A stretch of DNA of 64,000 nt from Tetrapisispora phaffii CBS 4417 (taxonomy: Eukaryota; Ascomycota; Saccharomycetes; Saccharomycetales; Saccharomycetaceae), in assembly GCF_000236905.1 (NCBI RefSeq), contig NC_016525.1, forward strand, positions 310,001 through 374,000. Direction: 5' to 3'. A model generated the notes under the pieces. It did not search any database. It was not told where the DNA came from and saw only the letters and a program-made list of their open reading frames with translations. This document shows, in pieces, positions 20,706 to 31,337 of the stretch. A program made the translations under genes and the position numbers. Position 1 is the first letter of the stretch. Each line of letters begins with the position of its first letter.

Positions 20706-21069
20706 CGCCCCTTTGTCCCACCCGTTGCCCGGCCCCGGCCCCCACACCCAATCGAAACGGCACTGCTGACGCGGGGTTGGGGGCCGGCGTGCTGGGCGCT
20801 GTGGGCGGGTCTCTCCCCCCATCATCTTCATCTTCTTCACAGGGCAGCCTAACCGTGTTGTCTGCAATGCTGGGCGAACATTTTGCAATTTCAGTTCTTC
20901 ATAATGGCCTCCTCTCCCTGATTTTTGAAACACTTATTACCATGGCTGTGATTACTGGCAACTACTGCTCACCGTCTCATATCTCCACACACACACATAT
21001 ATATTGTGCATGTATCTCGTATTTATGTCAAACGTATCCTAGAGCGACACACACATCGACCAAAGCACC

Positions 21070-22500
21070 ATGGACACTATAAATAACCCCAACGACCACG
21101 ACTTGGAGGAGGACAGAGACTTGATTTTCGAGAGAGATGTGGAAGATCCAGGAATGGCCTCGACGCTGACTCTCACGAGAGCTTCGACTCTCGACAACAT
21201 GTATGCGCCTGTTCCCGAACAGGCTTTGCGCTTCACCTCGCCTTCCTCGCCGCTGTCCTTGTCACGGCGTCAGAGTTCAAACAGTCTCTACTCCCAGAAC
21301 GGGCTTCGACAGTGCGTCACGCATACAGGTGCGCCAAGACTGAACGAGAACCCGTTGACAGAACCGCAAAACACCATACACCATACACTGGAGAACATGA
21401 TCCCCCCGGCTCTGGACGCAAGTTGTTCCATTGTCACCGACGACAATACGGATTTGAACCAGGTCGACATGATCTACTCGCCAAGACCATCCACGCTGGG
21501 TCTCAGCTCTGCATTGGGCAACTACAACTCGACCTCAACGTCCAGCAGTCCCGTGCTGTTCAGATCGTACTCCCACACAACCTCGTTCCCAACTGCAGGC
21601 ACAAAGAATAGTAGTCTCTCGACGTCGAAATCCCCACCTCTGGCCCTTACAAGATCGTACTCAAACAACTACCAACTTCCTGCGAGCACCGAGAACAACA
21701 TCAGCAGCAACAACAACAACAGGGTGTTGCGGTTCTACTCGTATTTCGATATGTTGTCGGACGAATTGAATAGCCATCCAATCTCAAGGGCACCTTCAGC
21801 TTTGCAGCAACCGGATGCAACTATCACGGCTTTCAATAACCCTTTCGATCCAATGCAAGCTCGTACTGGTACGTCACTGGAGAAAAATAAAAACAAGGCA
21901 TCCGAAAAGAAAAGTCCCAAGCAGAGTGTGGCAGGTTTCCACATATCTCTAGGAGAAAGCGACGCCTATACCACAGATGAAGAAGAATCCGAAGAGCCAA
22001 CAGATACAGATGCAAATGCTAACGCTCAAAATAGAAACGTTGTTACCTTCTTGCAACATCCAAGGCCAAGTGTGGCAGTGAAAAACTCTTTGGGGTCGCA
22101 CTTGTCAAGATCAAGATCAAACTCGTCGAATTACGCATTCACAGCTAATAGAAACCCATTGATGATAAATAGTAATACTTCCCCAACTGGCAGCGTGTCA
22201 CAATCAAAAAATAATAGTAGCTTACTGACTCAACCGCATTCACCACCAATGCGAGGACGAGCATATTCACACACGACTGGAATTCCTTCTTCAAATGCCT
22301 CTGTGCCAGCAAAATCATTGTCGCTGCGCAAGACAAATACATTTTCAACTTCCAATCAATTAAGAAGGTCAAGAACTCCAGGCCATTACATGTCAATAAA
22401 TGATGACGCTTTTGCACCTTTGCAAACCGAGTGTATAGGTTCAGTTTTAAGGAAGAAAATTAGTCGTACTGCCGATTCTTTAGATAGTTTAACATCTTAG
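21070..22500 (+). CDS. VHS2/MLF3: Vhs2/Mlf3 family phosphoprotein
   Basis: A Ser/Asn-rich, probably largely disordered cytoplasmic protein of 476 residues. S. cerevisiae has the duplicates Vhs2 (YIL135C; septin-ring stability at the G2/M transition, high-copy suppressor of sis2 hal3) and Mlf3 (YNL074C; leflunomide resistance). Either could be the orthologue. Conserved-looking elements are repeated RSYS/FRSYSHTT motifs, NNRVLRFYSYFDMLSDE (about 218-234), AFNNPFDPM, an acidic YTTDEEESEEPTD and the C-terminal IGSVLRKKISRTADSLDSL. Many RxxS sites suggest basophilic kinase targets. Codons in the first third are GC-rich, unlike those in the last third. It diverges from LAT1 and converges with IMP4, as MLF3 does with IMP4 in S. 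cerevisiae. Confidence 0.85.
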   Translation: MDTINNPNDHDLEEDRDLIFERDVEDPGMASTLTLTRASTLDNMYAPVPEQALRFTSPSSPLSLSRRQSSNSLYSQNGLRQCVTHTGAPRLNENPLTEPQNTIHHTLENMIPPALDASCSIVTDDNTDLNQVDMIYSPRPSTLGLSSALGNYNSTSTSSSPVLFRSYSHTTSFPTAGTKNSSLSTSKSPPLALTRSYSNNYQLPASTENNISSNNNNRVLRFYSYFDMLSDELNSHPISRAPSALQQPDATITAFNNPFDPMQARTGTSLEKNKNKASEKKSPKQSVAGFHISLGESDAYTTDEEESEEPTDTDANANAQNRNVVTFLQHPRPSVAVKNSLGSHLSRSRSNSSNYAFTANRNPLMINSNTSPTGSVSQSKNNSSLLTQPHSPPMRGRAYSHTTGIPSSNASVPAKSLSLRKTNTFSTSNQLRRSRTPGHYMSINDDAFAPLQTECIGSVLRKKISRTADSLDSLTS

Positions 22501-22670
22501 TTCGTTAGTTAAATATACACGTAAAATTATATATTCTCGATCCATTTTATACATAAAGTTATGCCAGACTCAACTTAAAAATGTCGATTAGAGAATAGTC
22601 ACTATTAAAAAGTAATCAAATAAATATAAATTAATAAAATTAACTTTTAAATTACATAGTTTGTATATTT

Positions 22671-23543
22671 CTATAAATAGTCCTTTCTACCAGCAGTTCT
22701 AATAAATCTTCTTAATTTCCATTCAACATCAGCGTCTTTATTGTCTAATGTGCCTAATCTTAATTCAAATAATTTCATTTCAAATCTTGGACCAACTTCA
22801 GCCATTTCAACGCCTTCGCGTGTCTTAACATAAACATGCTGTCTGACACTAATGAAATCACCTCTATTGGCAAATGTAATTACTCTTGGAGAATCCTTCT
22901 TTGGACTTGGAGAAAATAAATGCTTTAAAACTTTCACAACCCTTTCTCCCAATGGTGTTGTGAAATTATCGAATATTAAATGAGGATTAACTTCACTTTG
23001 GTTACCGTGATTTAGAATATCGTGTCTTAGCACAACGTTATGTAATGTGAAAAATGCTGTTGGACCATGTGGGAAATGGGAAATAGTCAAAGATGTTGGA
23101 ACACCTCTATGTTCATGCAACACAACTAAATCAGAGGTACCAGATTTAATACATGCACCAACTAAATTTGGCATGATATAATTACCTCTATTCAATCTAA
23201 CTGCATTTGGGAATAATAATTTAATTTCTTTTGCAAACTGAGATAATCTGGTACTTGGATCTCTCGATGTCGTCACAATCAATCTTGGTTCAACAATACC
23301 ACTTGTTTCTGAATATTCATCATCAATATCATCAAGATCGCCCTCAAGTTCCCCTTTGATAGTTTGGTCGTACCTATAATCTTCTTGCAATTTTTCGTCT
23401 TCAGCAATCTCTTTCGGTAGAGGCTTACCTTGCGCTAGAGACTGTCTAATAATTTGTCTTTTCTGTTGTAGTTGAGAATCTTGTAGCTCTTGGGCTTTAC
23501 GGTATAAATATTCCCTTCTCTCACGTGCTTGTCTTCTTAACAT
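22671..23543 (-). CDS. IMP4: Imp4, U3 snoRNP component of the small-subunit processome
   Basis: A nucleolar Brix-domain protein needed with Imp3 and Mpp10 for pre-18S rRNA processing. From the ATG at 23541-23543 ([20 protein letters not shown]) it has 290 residues, the same as S. cerevisiae Imp4 (YNL075W). A longer frame back to 23618 starts with TTG and was rejected. A charged N-terminal helix is followed by the Brix domain (about residues 80-265) with [60 protein letters not shown] and a C-terminal [13 protein letters not shown]. Its promoter carries exact PAC and RRPE elements. Confidence 0.96.
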   Translation of the reverse strand: MLRRQARERREYLYRKAQELQDSQLQQKRQIIRQSLAQGKPLPKEIAEDEKLQEDYRYDQTIKGELEGDLDDIDDEYSETSGIVEPRLIVTTSRDPSTRLSQFAKEIKLLFPNAVRLNRGNYIMPNLVGACIKSGTSDLVVLHEHRGVPTSLTISHFPHGPTAFFTLHNVVLRHDILNHGNQSEVNPHLIFDNFTTPLGERVVKVLKHLFSPSPKKDSPRVITFANRGDFISVRQHVYVKTREGVEMAEVGPRFEMKLFELRLGTLDNKDADVEWKLRRFIRTAGRKDYL

Positions 23544-23691
23544 TTTGAATCTTCCTGGTGCTTCGTCAAATGAATTGCTAACTAGTGAGCTATAATTGTA
23601 TTTGCTAGTTATTAACAATAACTATTCAACTGTCTAGTTAAATATTAAATATCTTTTATAAATATCTGCTAATATACTTTTAATTATCTAA

Positions 23692-23746
23692 CTCATCGCA
23701 ATTTTCCATCGACCATAAATTTCAAAAGTTTCACTGAAAAATTTTT
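23692..23746 (-). promoter_or_regulatory. PAC and RRPE elements upstream of IMP4
   Basis: CTCATCGC at 23692-23699 is an exact PAC motif (GCGATGAG on the IMP4 strand), about 150 bp before the start. TGAAAAATTTTT at 23735-23746 fits RRPE. The PAC plus RRPE pair marks ribosome-biogenesis promoters (Dot6/Tod6 and Stb3). Confidence 0.75.
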
Positions 23747-23964
23747 GTGCTGCCATCTCGGACCTCAAATATGAAAGCCGCACTATAGAAAAAAGCTTCA
23801 AATTAAGCTCATCCGTCACTCACATAGTTTAGTTAGAAATTACAAAGTTCTTTATTATAAAAATATTGTAGTATATTTATTAATTATATGGTGTCATTAT
23901 TGTACTTAAATGATTAATGCATTGTTGACGCAAGGTATGTTATTTCAAGATTGGATGATCTTGA

Positions 23965-25887
23965 TTATTTCCTTCTATTCAAATCTCTTGCGAATGGCTC
24001 TTCTTCCTTGATTTCAACTCTTGTTTTTATGCTCACACTATTTCTACTTTTAGATGGTATATCAATAGATTCTCTTCTTGATCCTTGTTCAAAAAAGGAT
24101 CGGCTTTTGTTCATGGATGACGCAGCTAATCTTTGTTGATGGATATTATTTGGTAAAAACATATGTGTTGACAGAGCTGTTGGAAGTATGGTATGGGCTG
24201 AAGGTGGTGCATTAGATTGATGAATATATCTCTCACTGGTAAATTCCGAAACAATGCTACTGAAACTACTTCTAGTTCTAGTGGATGATCTAAATGCTTG
24301 AGGGTCGAATGAAGAGATGGCATCTCGAGGTGGAGACATCGCTCCCAATGCGTTCACATTGAAAGTCTTTATAGTTGGCGTATCTATTGCAGAATTACTA
24401 CCTGATTTGTTGATATCGTTTATATAATTCGTAGAATTGTTTGATATTTTAGATAGATCAGACCCCAATAAATCAGTGAATTTTCCTGATATCTCTTTTG
24501 ACTTTATTTTCTCCATTGTTAACTTAGATCTGTGTCCCATTCCTGGCGAGGTAGAACTAGTCTTTATTAACTCACTATCTTCTTTATTGATTTCACCCTT
24601 AAATTGATCCTTAGTTTCTTTATTCATATTGTTTAAAAACAAACCGCTCAACAAACTCTTTTTTATTGGGTCTGTGGAAGATTTATTGGTAGATGCTGAG
24701 GAGTTATTAGAAAGATCACCTGTATTTTTTTTTGAAAAGATCATGTTATCCCATTTCTTTTTCATGTATTTATCCTCAATTTCTTCTTCATACAGACTAT
24801 CAAAGTCATCATCATCTTCGTCATCATCGTCATCCTCAGTGTCAGAGAAAGCATCACAATCGGAATCTTCATCTGCACTACTGAAAAACAATTTAGAATT
24901 TTTATTCTGAGCTTGAAAACCCAATGCACTCGAAGTACCCACACTTGTATTACCTCTATTATCATCTTTAATATTTATTTGTTTATTGATATTGTCATTA
25001 GTGGTAGTATTATGGTAAGTATTGAGATTTGAAAATAATGAATTCTGTTTGTGCAAGTGTTGATCTACATTAGACGAAGACTGTTTAGAGACTGGGGTTA
25101 TAATATTATTGTTGTCAATGGTCGAGGGTGATTTTCTCACAATTACTGTAGTGGTATCAAAACCTTTCACAACAACATCTGGATCTTCCTGCCTAGTTCT
25201 TGGTCTACTGTGTATTCTTTGTAAATTAATTTGACTTTCGTAATCTCTACTTTTATTTTGTATATTATCTGAGTTTTTGTTTTCAGTATTGGTATCATGA
25301 AAAATGGCACCGTGATTTGAAGTATTCGATGTTACAGATACTACAACAGGTTGTCGTACAATTTTTGAATTTGCGATAGTTGTAATATTAGATGCCGAGG
25401 TGTCATGCGTATTTAAAGTTTGTTTTTGAGTAATATTGTTTGAAGTTCCATTATTCACAGCTTGCATCAAACTTGAATTCAAAATATGATACATATTCTT
25501 CACACCTTCTTTCTTCTTTGATTTATTTAGTTGTTTATCTTTCAGTAGAGATTTATTCAATATTCTCGTGCTAATATTATTCAAACGATCACCCTGTTCC
25601 ATAATTGAAGTGTAATTCGTATTTGATTTTGTGAATATGCTATTAATTTTCATTAAGTCTAAATACAAATCCATTGAATCAAACAGATGTAATCTTTCAT
25701 GCGTAAATAAATTTGGACTTATCTTTAGAAATTTTTCATTATTTGATTTATCAATATATTTGTTCAAGTTGATCTTATTCATTGACTGAATCATGTTTTG
25801 TGTAATTTCTGTATTAGTACCACTACTGGGTAGCGCACTACAAGAGTTCATATTGTCTGGAGAATTTATAGTTTGTGAAATAACCAT
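23965..25887 (-). CDS. MKS1: Mks1-like regulator of retrograde and nitrogen signalling
   Basis: 640 residues from the ATG at 25885-25887; a TTG two codons upstream was ignored. S. cerevisiae Mks1 (YNL076W, 584 residues) is a cytoplasmic negative regulator of Rtg1/Rtg3. It binds Rtg2 or 14-3-3 proteins and affects glutamate and lysine synthesis. Visible features are a conserved-looking helical region near residues 45-90 (FLKISPNLFTHERLHLFDSM), Ser/Asn/Thr-rich disordered linkers, and a very acidic run near 345-370 (DTEDDDDDEDDDDFDSLYEEE) followed by the short fungal motif KKWDNMIF. A Ser/Arg-rich tail contains RSRSF-like and RRESID sites suited to 14-3-3 binding. Identification rests on the DDD...KKWDNM block and on position between IMP4 and NIS1. 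Confidence 0.82.
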   Translation of the reverse strand: MVISQTINSPDNMNSCSALPSSGTNTEITQNMIQSMNKINLNKYIDKSNNEKFLKISPNLFTHERLHLFDSMDLYLDLMKINSIFTKSNTNYTSIMEQGDRLNNISTRILNKSLLKDKQLNKSKKKEGVKNMYHILNSSLMQAVNNGTSNNITQKQTLNTHDTSASNITTIANSKIVRQPVVVSVTSNTSNHGAIFHDTNTENKNSDNIQNKSRDYESQINLQRIHSRPRTRQEDPDVVVKGFDTTTVIVRKSPSTIDNNNIITPVSKQSSSNVDQHLHKQNSLFSNLNTYHNTTTNDNINKQINIKDDNRGNTSVGTSSALGFQAQNKNSKLFFSSADEDSDCDAFSDTEDDDDDEDDDDFDSLYEEEIEDKYMKKKWDNMIFSKKNTGDLSNNSSASTNKSSTDPIKKSLLSGLFLNNMNKETKDQFKGEINKEDSELIKTSSTSPGMGHRSKLTMEKIKSKEISGKFTDLLGSDLSKISNNSTNYINDINKSGSNSAIDTPTIKTFNVNALGAMSPPRDAISSFDPQAFRSSTRTRSSFSSIVSEFTSERYIHQSNAPPSAHTILPTALSTHMFLPNNIHQQRLAASSMNKSRSFFEQGSRRESIDIPSKSRNSVSIKTRVEIKEEEPFARDLNRRK

Positions 25888-26965
25888 GCTCAATACCCTC
25901 CTTTGCTACTTGCAGTCGGTTGTATTGTTCTCTTTTCAAAGTAATATGTGTTTTTCTTTTTTGTTGGTATTATCTTATAATTATAATATTCATTATTTTC
26001 ATTAAATTAAAAATACATGCACTTCCAACCACGAGCAATCGAAAAGTGTATACTATTTCAAAAAGATCTTAAAATTTCGTTTTTACGAATAAACGATCCT
26101 TATAAATATTATGACTATGTTTTAGAAAAGGTAAATAAGAATGTCCTCTTTCTAACGTATGTTGTTCAATATAGCTGAAACTATTTAATGTTGCCAACTC
26201 TGCCTTTAAGTATGGAGGTTTCCTTATAATTTGTACCTTATTTATGTATATATTTTGACAACAGCCAACTTCTCAAAACCCTGCGTTTTCAATGATAGTA
26301 CCTGCGATTAATATAATATCGAGTCATGCAATTCTTAACATCCAAAAAAGAGTGAATTGTGTAACATTAAATTCAAACAGATGTCAATTTATATGTTACA
26401 ATATATATATGTTGATATACATGTAACAAGTTTTTCATGACATTTGCAGCTTATTTTAGCAAGGTCATTGATTAATTCTCACGGCTTTAAAAGTTGAAAT
26501 TGTGGTTGTAAAAATACACCGAGGAACAAGAACGGGCAAAAAGGAACTGCATTTAATGACATATAGTCAGTTAAAGGCGACTTATTTGAATTATATGCTT
26601 TAATATTTTAAGAACTTGTTATAAGTGATTGATTTTAATGATTATAGGTACACTAGGGTGTTTGACTGTTTGCGTCACATCAGGATGATTGTTACTATTA
26701 ATACCTCTGTTTGGCATATGAATTTGTATTTATTAAAAATGAAGCTATACTGCATACTTAATTATAATGGGTAAATGGATGGATAGGGTATCGCGAAGGA
26801 TTGTAACTTTACGAAAAAAAGTTCTTGTATGTTAACAAGTGAAACACCATCTTATAATAATATATATTGTCTTAAAAAAAAAAATAATTAAAAACAGAGT
26901 CCAATGTAAACAAAGCTAAATACTTCAGTAGGTCAAACAGGCCAAAATGCTTCACCTATATGCTT
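25888..26965. other. MKS1 upstream / OM45 downstream intergenic region
   Basis: 1.08 kb of AT-rich DNA holding the MKS1 promoter and the OM45 3' end. APJ1 and TMA108, expected nearby in the ancestral order, are not recognised. No RNA gene is seen. Confidence 0.45.
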
Positions 26966-28300
26966 CTATTCATTCATCTGGTCCCATAATTTCCCCATTA
27001 GTTGTGTCCTTGTTTGCTTTAAATTTTTTCTATTCGAGGGTAAAGCATTATCCTCTAGAAATTTAGATAGAATGTCAATGGCATGGTCATACTCAGATTG
27101 TGCAACATCTAATTGTTTTTTTAGTTCATGAGTCTCAATGTCCTTGGAGATTCTCTTATTGGTGCTATCTGTATTGTTGGAGTCATTGTTATTACTGGGT
27201 GACAAGTCTTGGTCTTTCTTTGGTTTCACAAACAATTTGTTCCAAATGAAGTCTCCATTTTTAGAGTCAAGTGCCTGTTGGTACAGTTGTCTGCAGTCTT
27301 CCAACTTTTTTAGTTTCTTCTCAACCTCTGATTTAGCGCTTTCAAACGTCACGTTCTTGTCATATTGAATATTGACATCTTCTAGCTCGTCATTTGCAAA
27401 TTGCGACGCACTTTCGCCCCAGCCTCTGACACCTTCGGCGACTTTTGAGGCGATATCGTTTTCGACTTCAGGTGTCTTGCCGCCGTAGTTCAGCCAGCCT
27501 CTTTTCTTTATTTCCTTAAGTTCATCCAATCTTTTTTGTGCTTCACTTGGACCTATTTCCTTGTTCCTCAATTGTTCTTCAATTGCTTCTTTAGCAAATT
27601 CCTGAGCACTTTCTCCCCATCCCATCACGCTCTCACTGGCAATCTTATCGATTTTCGTACCGTCTCCATTCAGCGGAATGAGATGTGCATTATTGTCGCC
27701 CTCGTCATCAATTCCAGTGCTCCTCAACCATTGGAAAATGCTCTTCTCGCCGTTCATCACGTCCAAGTTTTCCTTATATATCTTGTCTGCCAATTCGTTG
27801 AAGTTTTCATTCTTAACGAATTTATTGTAAATTTCAGTCGCCTCTTCCAGTATCTGTTTCTTCAACTTCAGTTCTTCCTCGTAGTCTTTCAAAATCAATT
27901 TTTTGACTTCACTCTCCTCTTTGTCCAAGTTGGCACTATTTTCTTGAAACTCCTTCACCAAGTCGTTATATTTTTTATTCACCATGTCGTACTCCCCAAT
28001 AGCAATGGCCTTGTTACGTTCGGCTTCATTGAACCCCCAGTTGAATATTGATTTCGAGTTATTTTTGGCACCTGCATTTGCGGTTGTGAAGTCCCTAAGC
28101 TTCTGATTATCAGTGTTCGAGGTCTGCTTATAGTGTGACCTCAAGGGAAGATGGTCGTCCTGATTTTCATTTGTGAGTTTATACGTGGCACTACTTGTGT
28201 TAACGTGCCTGTGGTCCCTGTTATTGTTGTAATTAATATTATAAATCAAATAACCTGCGGTCACAGCAGTTATACCACCTACCACCAATTTAGTTGACAT
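26966..28300 (-). CDS. OM45: Om45, mitochondrial outer membrane protein
   Basis: 444 residues; S. cerevisiae Om45 (YIL136W) has 393. It is an abundant outer-membrane protein of unclear biochemical role, found with porin and Om14. The N-terminus STKLVVGGITAVTAGYLIYN is a signal-anchor segment. The family signature SIFNWGFNEAERNKAIAIGEYD is at about residues 83-104. Two related units, VMGWGESAQEFAKEAIEEQ and VRGWGESASQFANDELED, each precede a KRLDELKEIKKRGW-type or charged helix. Most of the rest is charged coiled-coil helix. Position after VHS2/MLF3 fits YIL136W. It is unusually GC-rich in its central part for this window. Confidence 0.92.
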   Translation of the reverse strand: MSTKLVVGGITAVTAGYLIYNINYNNNRDHRHVNTSSATYKLTNENQDDHLPLRSHYKQTSNTDNQKLRDFTTANAGAKNNSKSIFNWGFNEAERNKAIAIGEYDMVNKKYNDLVKEFQENSANLDKEESEVKKLILKDYEEELKLKKQILEEATEIYNKFVKNENFNELADKIYKENLDVMNGEKSIFQWLRSTGIDDEGDNNAHLIPLNGDGTKIDKIASESVMGWGESAQEFAKEAIEEQLRNKEIGPSEAQKRLDELKEIKKRGWLNYGGKTPEVENDIASKVAEGVRGWGESASQFANDELEDVNIQYDKNVTFESAKSEVEKKLKKLEDCRQLYQQALDSKNGDFIWNKLFVKPKKDQDLSPSNNNDSNNTDSTNKRISKDIETHELKKQLDVAQSEYDHAIDILSKFLEDNALPSNRKNLKQTRTQLMGKLWDQMNE

Positions 28301-29244
28301 ATTCTATATTTTATATCGTGTATTTTTTATTTAAATCTGTTATGTGTATATATTGGGTTTCAACAAAAAACACTCGAAACAATCAATACTATTATATCGA
28401 GCAAACCAAAAAAAAAAAGTACGATAAAACAATATATAAAAACCACCTTATATATACATATATAGATATCTCTGATTATCTAAACTTCGGTACCCCTAAA
28501 AAATGCGATATATATAATATAATATTTTGCTTGTCATGTATCAGTTATGCTTACCAACCGATAGCTATTACATTGATTCGCCGCCAATTTACCCCAATAA
28601 ACATAGCCCCAACAACAATATTGGAGAGACGGCAGAACGACACCAGTAAATACATTATTATTATATGACGTATAAAATAAATTACGTCCCCGTTGCAATG
28701 GAGCTGATCAGGTTAATCCCAGAATCTTCTGAACCGCGGACCCCACCCCAGCAGACCCGACCGTAAGCGATTGATTCCGATAAGCTGATTTACGTGAAAT
28801 GATTTCCAGCAGAAGGAAAGGTATGATACGACTGGTGTGATTAAAAAGGGTATTTTGATGTTCGTGACTGTTCTTTCTCCGTTTGTTTCTTATTTTTTTG
28901 TTGGGATGAAAATAGCAGGCGGCGGCTAATCTGTTGTTTTCGGATCAATGGAGATTATTAAAAAAACATTATCTCCACCCCTAATTTTGTGACTTTTCTA
29001 TATTTTCATGGCGGAGAGGGAGAGCGTTAGTGCTGGCGTCTCCGGCGTAATGGAGTTATTTTGCATTCTTGACCCGGAGTCGGTTGGTATGGCGTAATAC
29101 AAACAAGACTACGAACACGCACTCACCGTATCACACAGATAAGAGATATAACCTTGATGCTACTTCTCGGTTAATGGAGTTAATTACAAGTATATAACAG
29201 AACTGTATAACTTACTCACCTTAAATTATGTAAATACTCTTTTA

Positions 29245-29276
<32 letters not shown>

Positions 29277-29279
29277 AGG
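28301..29279. promoter_or_regulatory. OM45 promoter and NIS1-like 3' region
   Basis: 0.98 kb. It contains stress-response-like CCCCT at 28493-28497 and 28978-28982, a GC-richer stretch at 28700-28780 with CCGCGG, and a (TA)n tract near 29240-29277 that abuts the NIS1-like stop. OM45 is stress- and respiration-induced in S. cerevisiae, which would suit Msn2/4 sites. An open frame at 28294-28668 starts with TTG and looks non-coding. Confidence 0.45.
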
Positions 29280-30428
29280 TCATGATGATTCCATGTTTAG
29301 TAACTTCAATCGTAATTCTATTCTTTGATACATTATGTTTGTCAAATATTCTTTCCATAATGAACATGCTTGGTATTCTTGTGAGTTCTTACTATACTTA
29401 TTCAATGTCGTTGTACAAATGCTATTGCCCCTCTTTATATTATTGATTGATTTAATAGTACGGTTGTTATTAGTTACCGTTGCTGTTGCTGTTGTGGGTC
29501 TTGGTATTATATTCTTTCTTTTAATCACAGATCTTTTCCTGTTCATATAGAAGTTAGCATTGGATGAGTTCGCTATCGATTTCAAATCCACCATCAATTT
29601 AGGATTCAATTTAAACAATTGTTTTTGATTCAAAAAATACTTGATATTACTATATGAAGTGGTATCGTTCTCATCGCAATCTCTCTCATCCAGTGGGAGT
29701 GTCTGTAAATTAATAAACTTGAGGACAGAATACAATTCGAATTTATTTCTGAATTTAGATCTATTTCTTCTATGCGATGATCGTGGCTTACCATCGTTCG
29801 TTGTTACTGGTTTGTGTTGATTCTTAATGCTATTATTTCTACCGAAAAATCCTCGATGGAATATTTTCTTATGTCGTTTTTCAAAGTTATTATACTCTTT
29901 ATCGTTTGTAAAATCCTTCCTACGTAAAGAAACATGTCTCTTCATAAATTTCAAATTGAATCCTTTATCGTCTGTTGTGCTACTATGTCTGCCTATAGCA
30001 CTATTGAAAGGTTGAATATTAACTGGAATATCCACTCGTCGTTGATTCGCATACCTTTCCCAATTTGAAAATTGATTCAAATAGTCCCCGTTCTCATTAG
30101 CATTACTGCTGTTATTACTGGTCCCTGTTGGTTGTGCATCTGTCTTGATTAAAACATGGTTCTCATAGTCTCTTAATATTTGTATGTTACTATTACCCAG
30201 CGTTCTTTGATAATCTTGATACTCTTCATTCAACAACTGAAACGACGTCGTTATGCTCTTGCCAATGTTGTGTCCACTGCCATCCCTGTAATCTACGTTA
30301 CTACTGGTTCTCACTACTCTATCAGATGAATAATCGTACACTATATTTTCATTCAACGGTAACTCTGGAATATCGAAATCAGCCCTGCTGCGAATCTCGA
30401 TTCTATCGTTATTATAAAAAGTATCCAT
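29280..30428 (-). CDS. NIS1: Nis1-like bud-neck protein (identified mainly by position)
   Basis: 382 residues; S. cerevisiae Nis1 (YNL078W) has 407. Nis1 interacts with septins and Nap1 at the bud neck in G2/M. The protein here is basic, Asn/Arg-rich and without a recognised domain. Features are an acidic start (ADFDIPELPLNENIVYDYSSD), a basic central part near 165-230 (RRKDFTNDKEYNNFEKRHKK, RRNRSKFRNKFELY), and a C-terminal helix ACSLWKEYLTNIMYQRIELRLKLL that looks like the most conserved part. Position between MKS1 and EOS1 in the right orientation is the main evidence. I could not confirm the match by motif. Confidence 0.6.
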   Translation of the reverse strand: MDTFYNNDRIEIRSRADFDIPELPLNENIVYDYSSDRVVRTSSNVDYRDGSGHNIGKSITTSFQLLNEEYQDYQRTLGNSNIQILRDYENHVLIKTDAQPTGTSNNSSNANENGDYLNQFSNWERYANQRRVDIPVNIQPFNSAIGRHSSTTDDKGFNLKFMKRHVSLRRKDFTNDKEYNNFEKRHKKIFHRGFFGRNNSIKNQHKPVTTNDGKPRSSHRRNRSKFRNKFELYSVLKFINLQTLPLDERDCDENDTTSYSNIKYFLNQKQLFKLNPKLMVDLKSIANSSNANFYMNRKRSVIKRKNIIPRPTTATATVTNNNRTIKSINNIKRGNSICTTTLNKYSKNSQEYQACSLWKEYLTNIMYQRIELRLKLLNMESS

Positions 30429-31337
30429 CCCTCTGATAACAATGGAGTCTAGTTTGTTGTTTACGTGTCGATGTTTACTTCCAGCAACAGTGTATCCTTC
30501 TCATATACGGTTGCTCTTATATATATATACATACGCCAGGTAGGTATAATAATGTACTATTTTACAAAGAAGTCATCTTCCAAGCCCTCGTTCATTTATA
30601 CTTCCATACACACATATATATACAAGATGTATATGTGCCATGCTGTGCTGCTAAAATCTTTCTGATCACATGAACGAATTTTCTATTATTAGTGAGAATA
30701 CCTTTCTAAAATAACCAGCCTTTTTATATTCTTTGAACGTTTTTGTACCCTCAGGCCAGGTCAGGAGATTGTGAAATGTCAAAATTAACGTTCTTTCCTC
30801 TTTAGGCAATTTCGAAATGCTAACCAGTACAATGCATAGTGTTTACCCGGAACAAGCTCTTTTCAGTGCATTTTTGTCCACACAGGAGGGGACAAGATGC
30901 CTTGGAATGGGGCATCCATAACAGTATTCCTTTTAACAATGGCGATGTGGCTGCACGTACCAAAATACACCACTTGACATAAAGTAAACTACTCCAATGA
31001 CTACCACCGCTTTTATAATTCGTATTCTCAATGTCACATCGTGCCATAGCAAACGACATTGTCAACAGCGCTATCCATGCCCTGGGTAACTATGAAATTT
31101 CCGGTGTGGATATTAAGATTCTTGGTATAACAGCGTATTAGTAAATTTAAATAATTGTCTAATAGCATATATCAAGTTCCAGTTCGTTGAACAATGCTTG
31201 AAGCAGAGTCGTATATTTTTCTCTGAGTAGATTCGTTCTGCACTTTACAAATAGACAAGAACAACAACATTATTCACGTATAAAATCTTCCAAGATTCAA
31301 AAATTGTTTTGGAAGTTTACATACACATTTATATTAA
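30429..31337. promoter_or_regulatory. Divergent NIS1-like / EOS1 promoter region
   Basis: 0.91 kb between divergent starts. TPM1/TPM2, expected here in the ancestral order, is not recognised. A less AT-rich patch at about 30690-31080 contains a 79-codon ATG-started frame on the minus strand (30820-31059) of unlikely composition, and it is otherwise unexplained. Confidence 0.45.

Larger units (their letters stand above)
19897..21069. promoter_or_regulatory. GC-rich divergent LAT1 / VHS2-MLF3 promoter
   Basis: 1.17 kb. GC content reaches 75% at 20701-20760 by hand count, far above the roughly one-third elsewhere. It contains a 36-bp CA/TA/TG palindrome at 20451 and a dense cluster of CGGGTAA/TTACCCG and CACGTG sites at 20568-20705. 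Long open frames here (for example 20369-21082) reflect GC richness and lack an ATG start, so they are not called. Confidence 0.7.

Noticed and set aside
20369..21082. 237-codon open frame on the plus strand in the LAT1 - VHS2/MLF3 promoter
   Set aside because: It starts with GTG and runs through GC-rich regulatory DNA, CA/TA repeats and into the VHS2/MLF3 start. Low stop density there reflects high GC content. The opposite strand is open as well.
28294..28668. 124-codon open frame on the plus strand upstream of OM45
   Set aside because: It begins with TTG inside the OM45 start, has very AT-rich low-complexity composition and resembles no protein.
29240..29277. (TA)n tract beside the NIS1-like stop, with similar tracts near 43936 and 44108
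   Set aside because: Short TA microsatellites are common in AT-rich yeast gaps and polyadenylation regions; nothing sets these apart.
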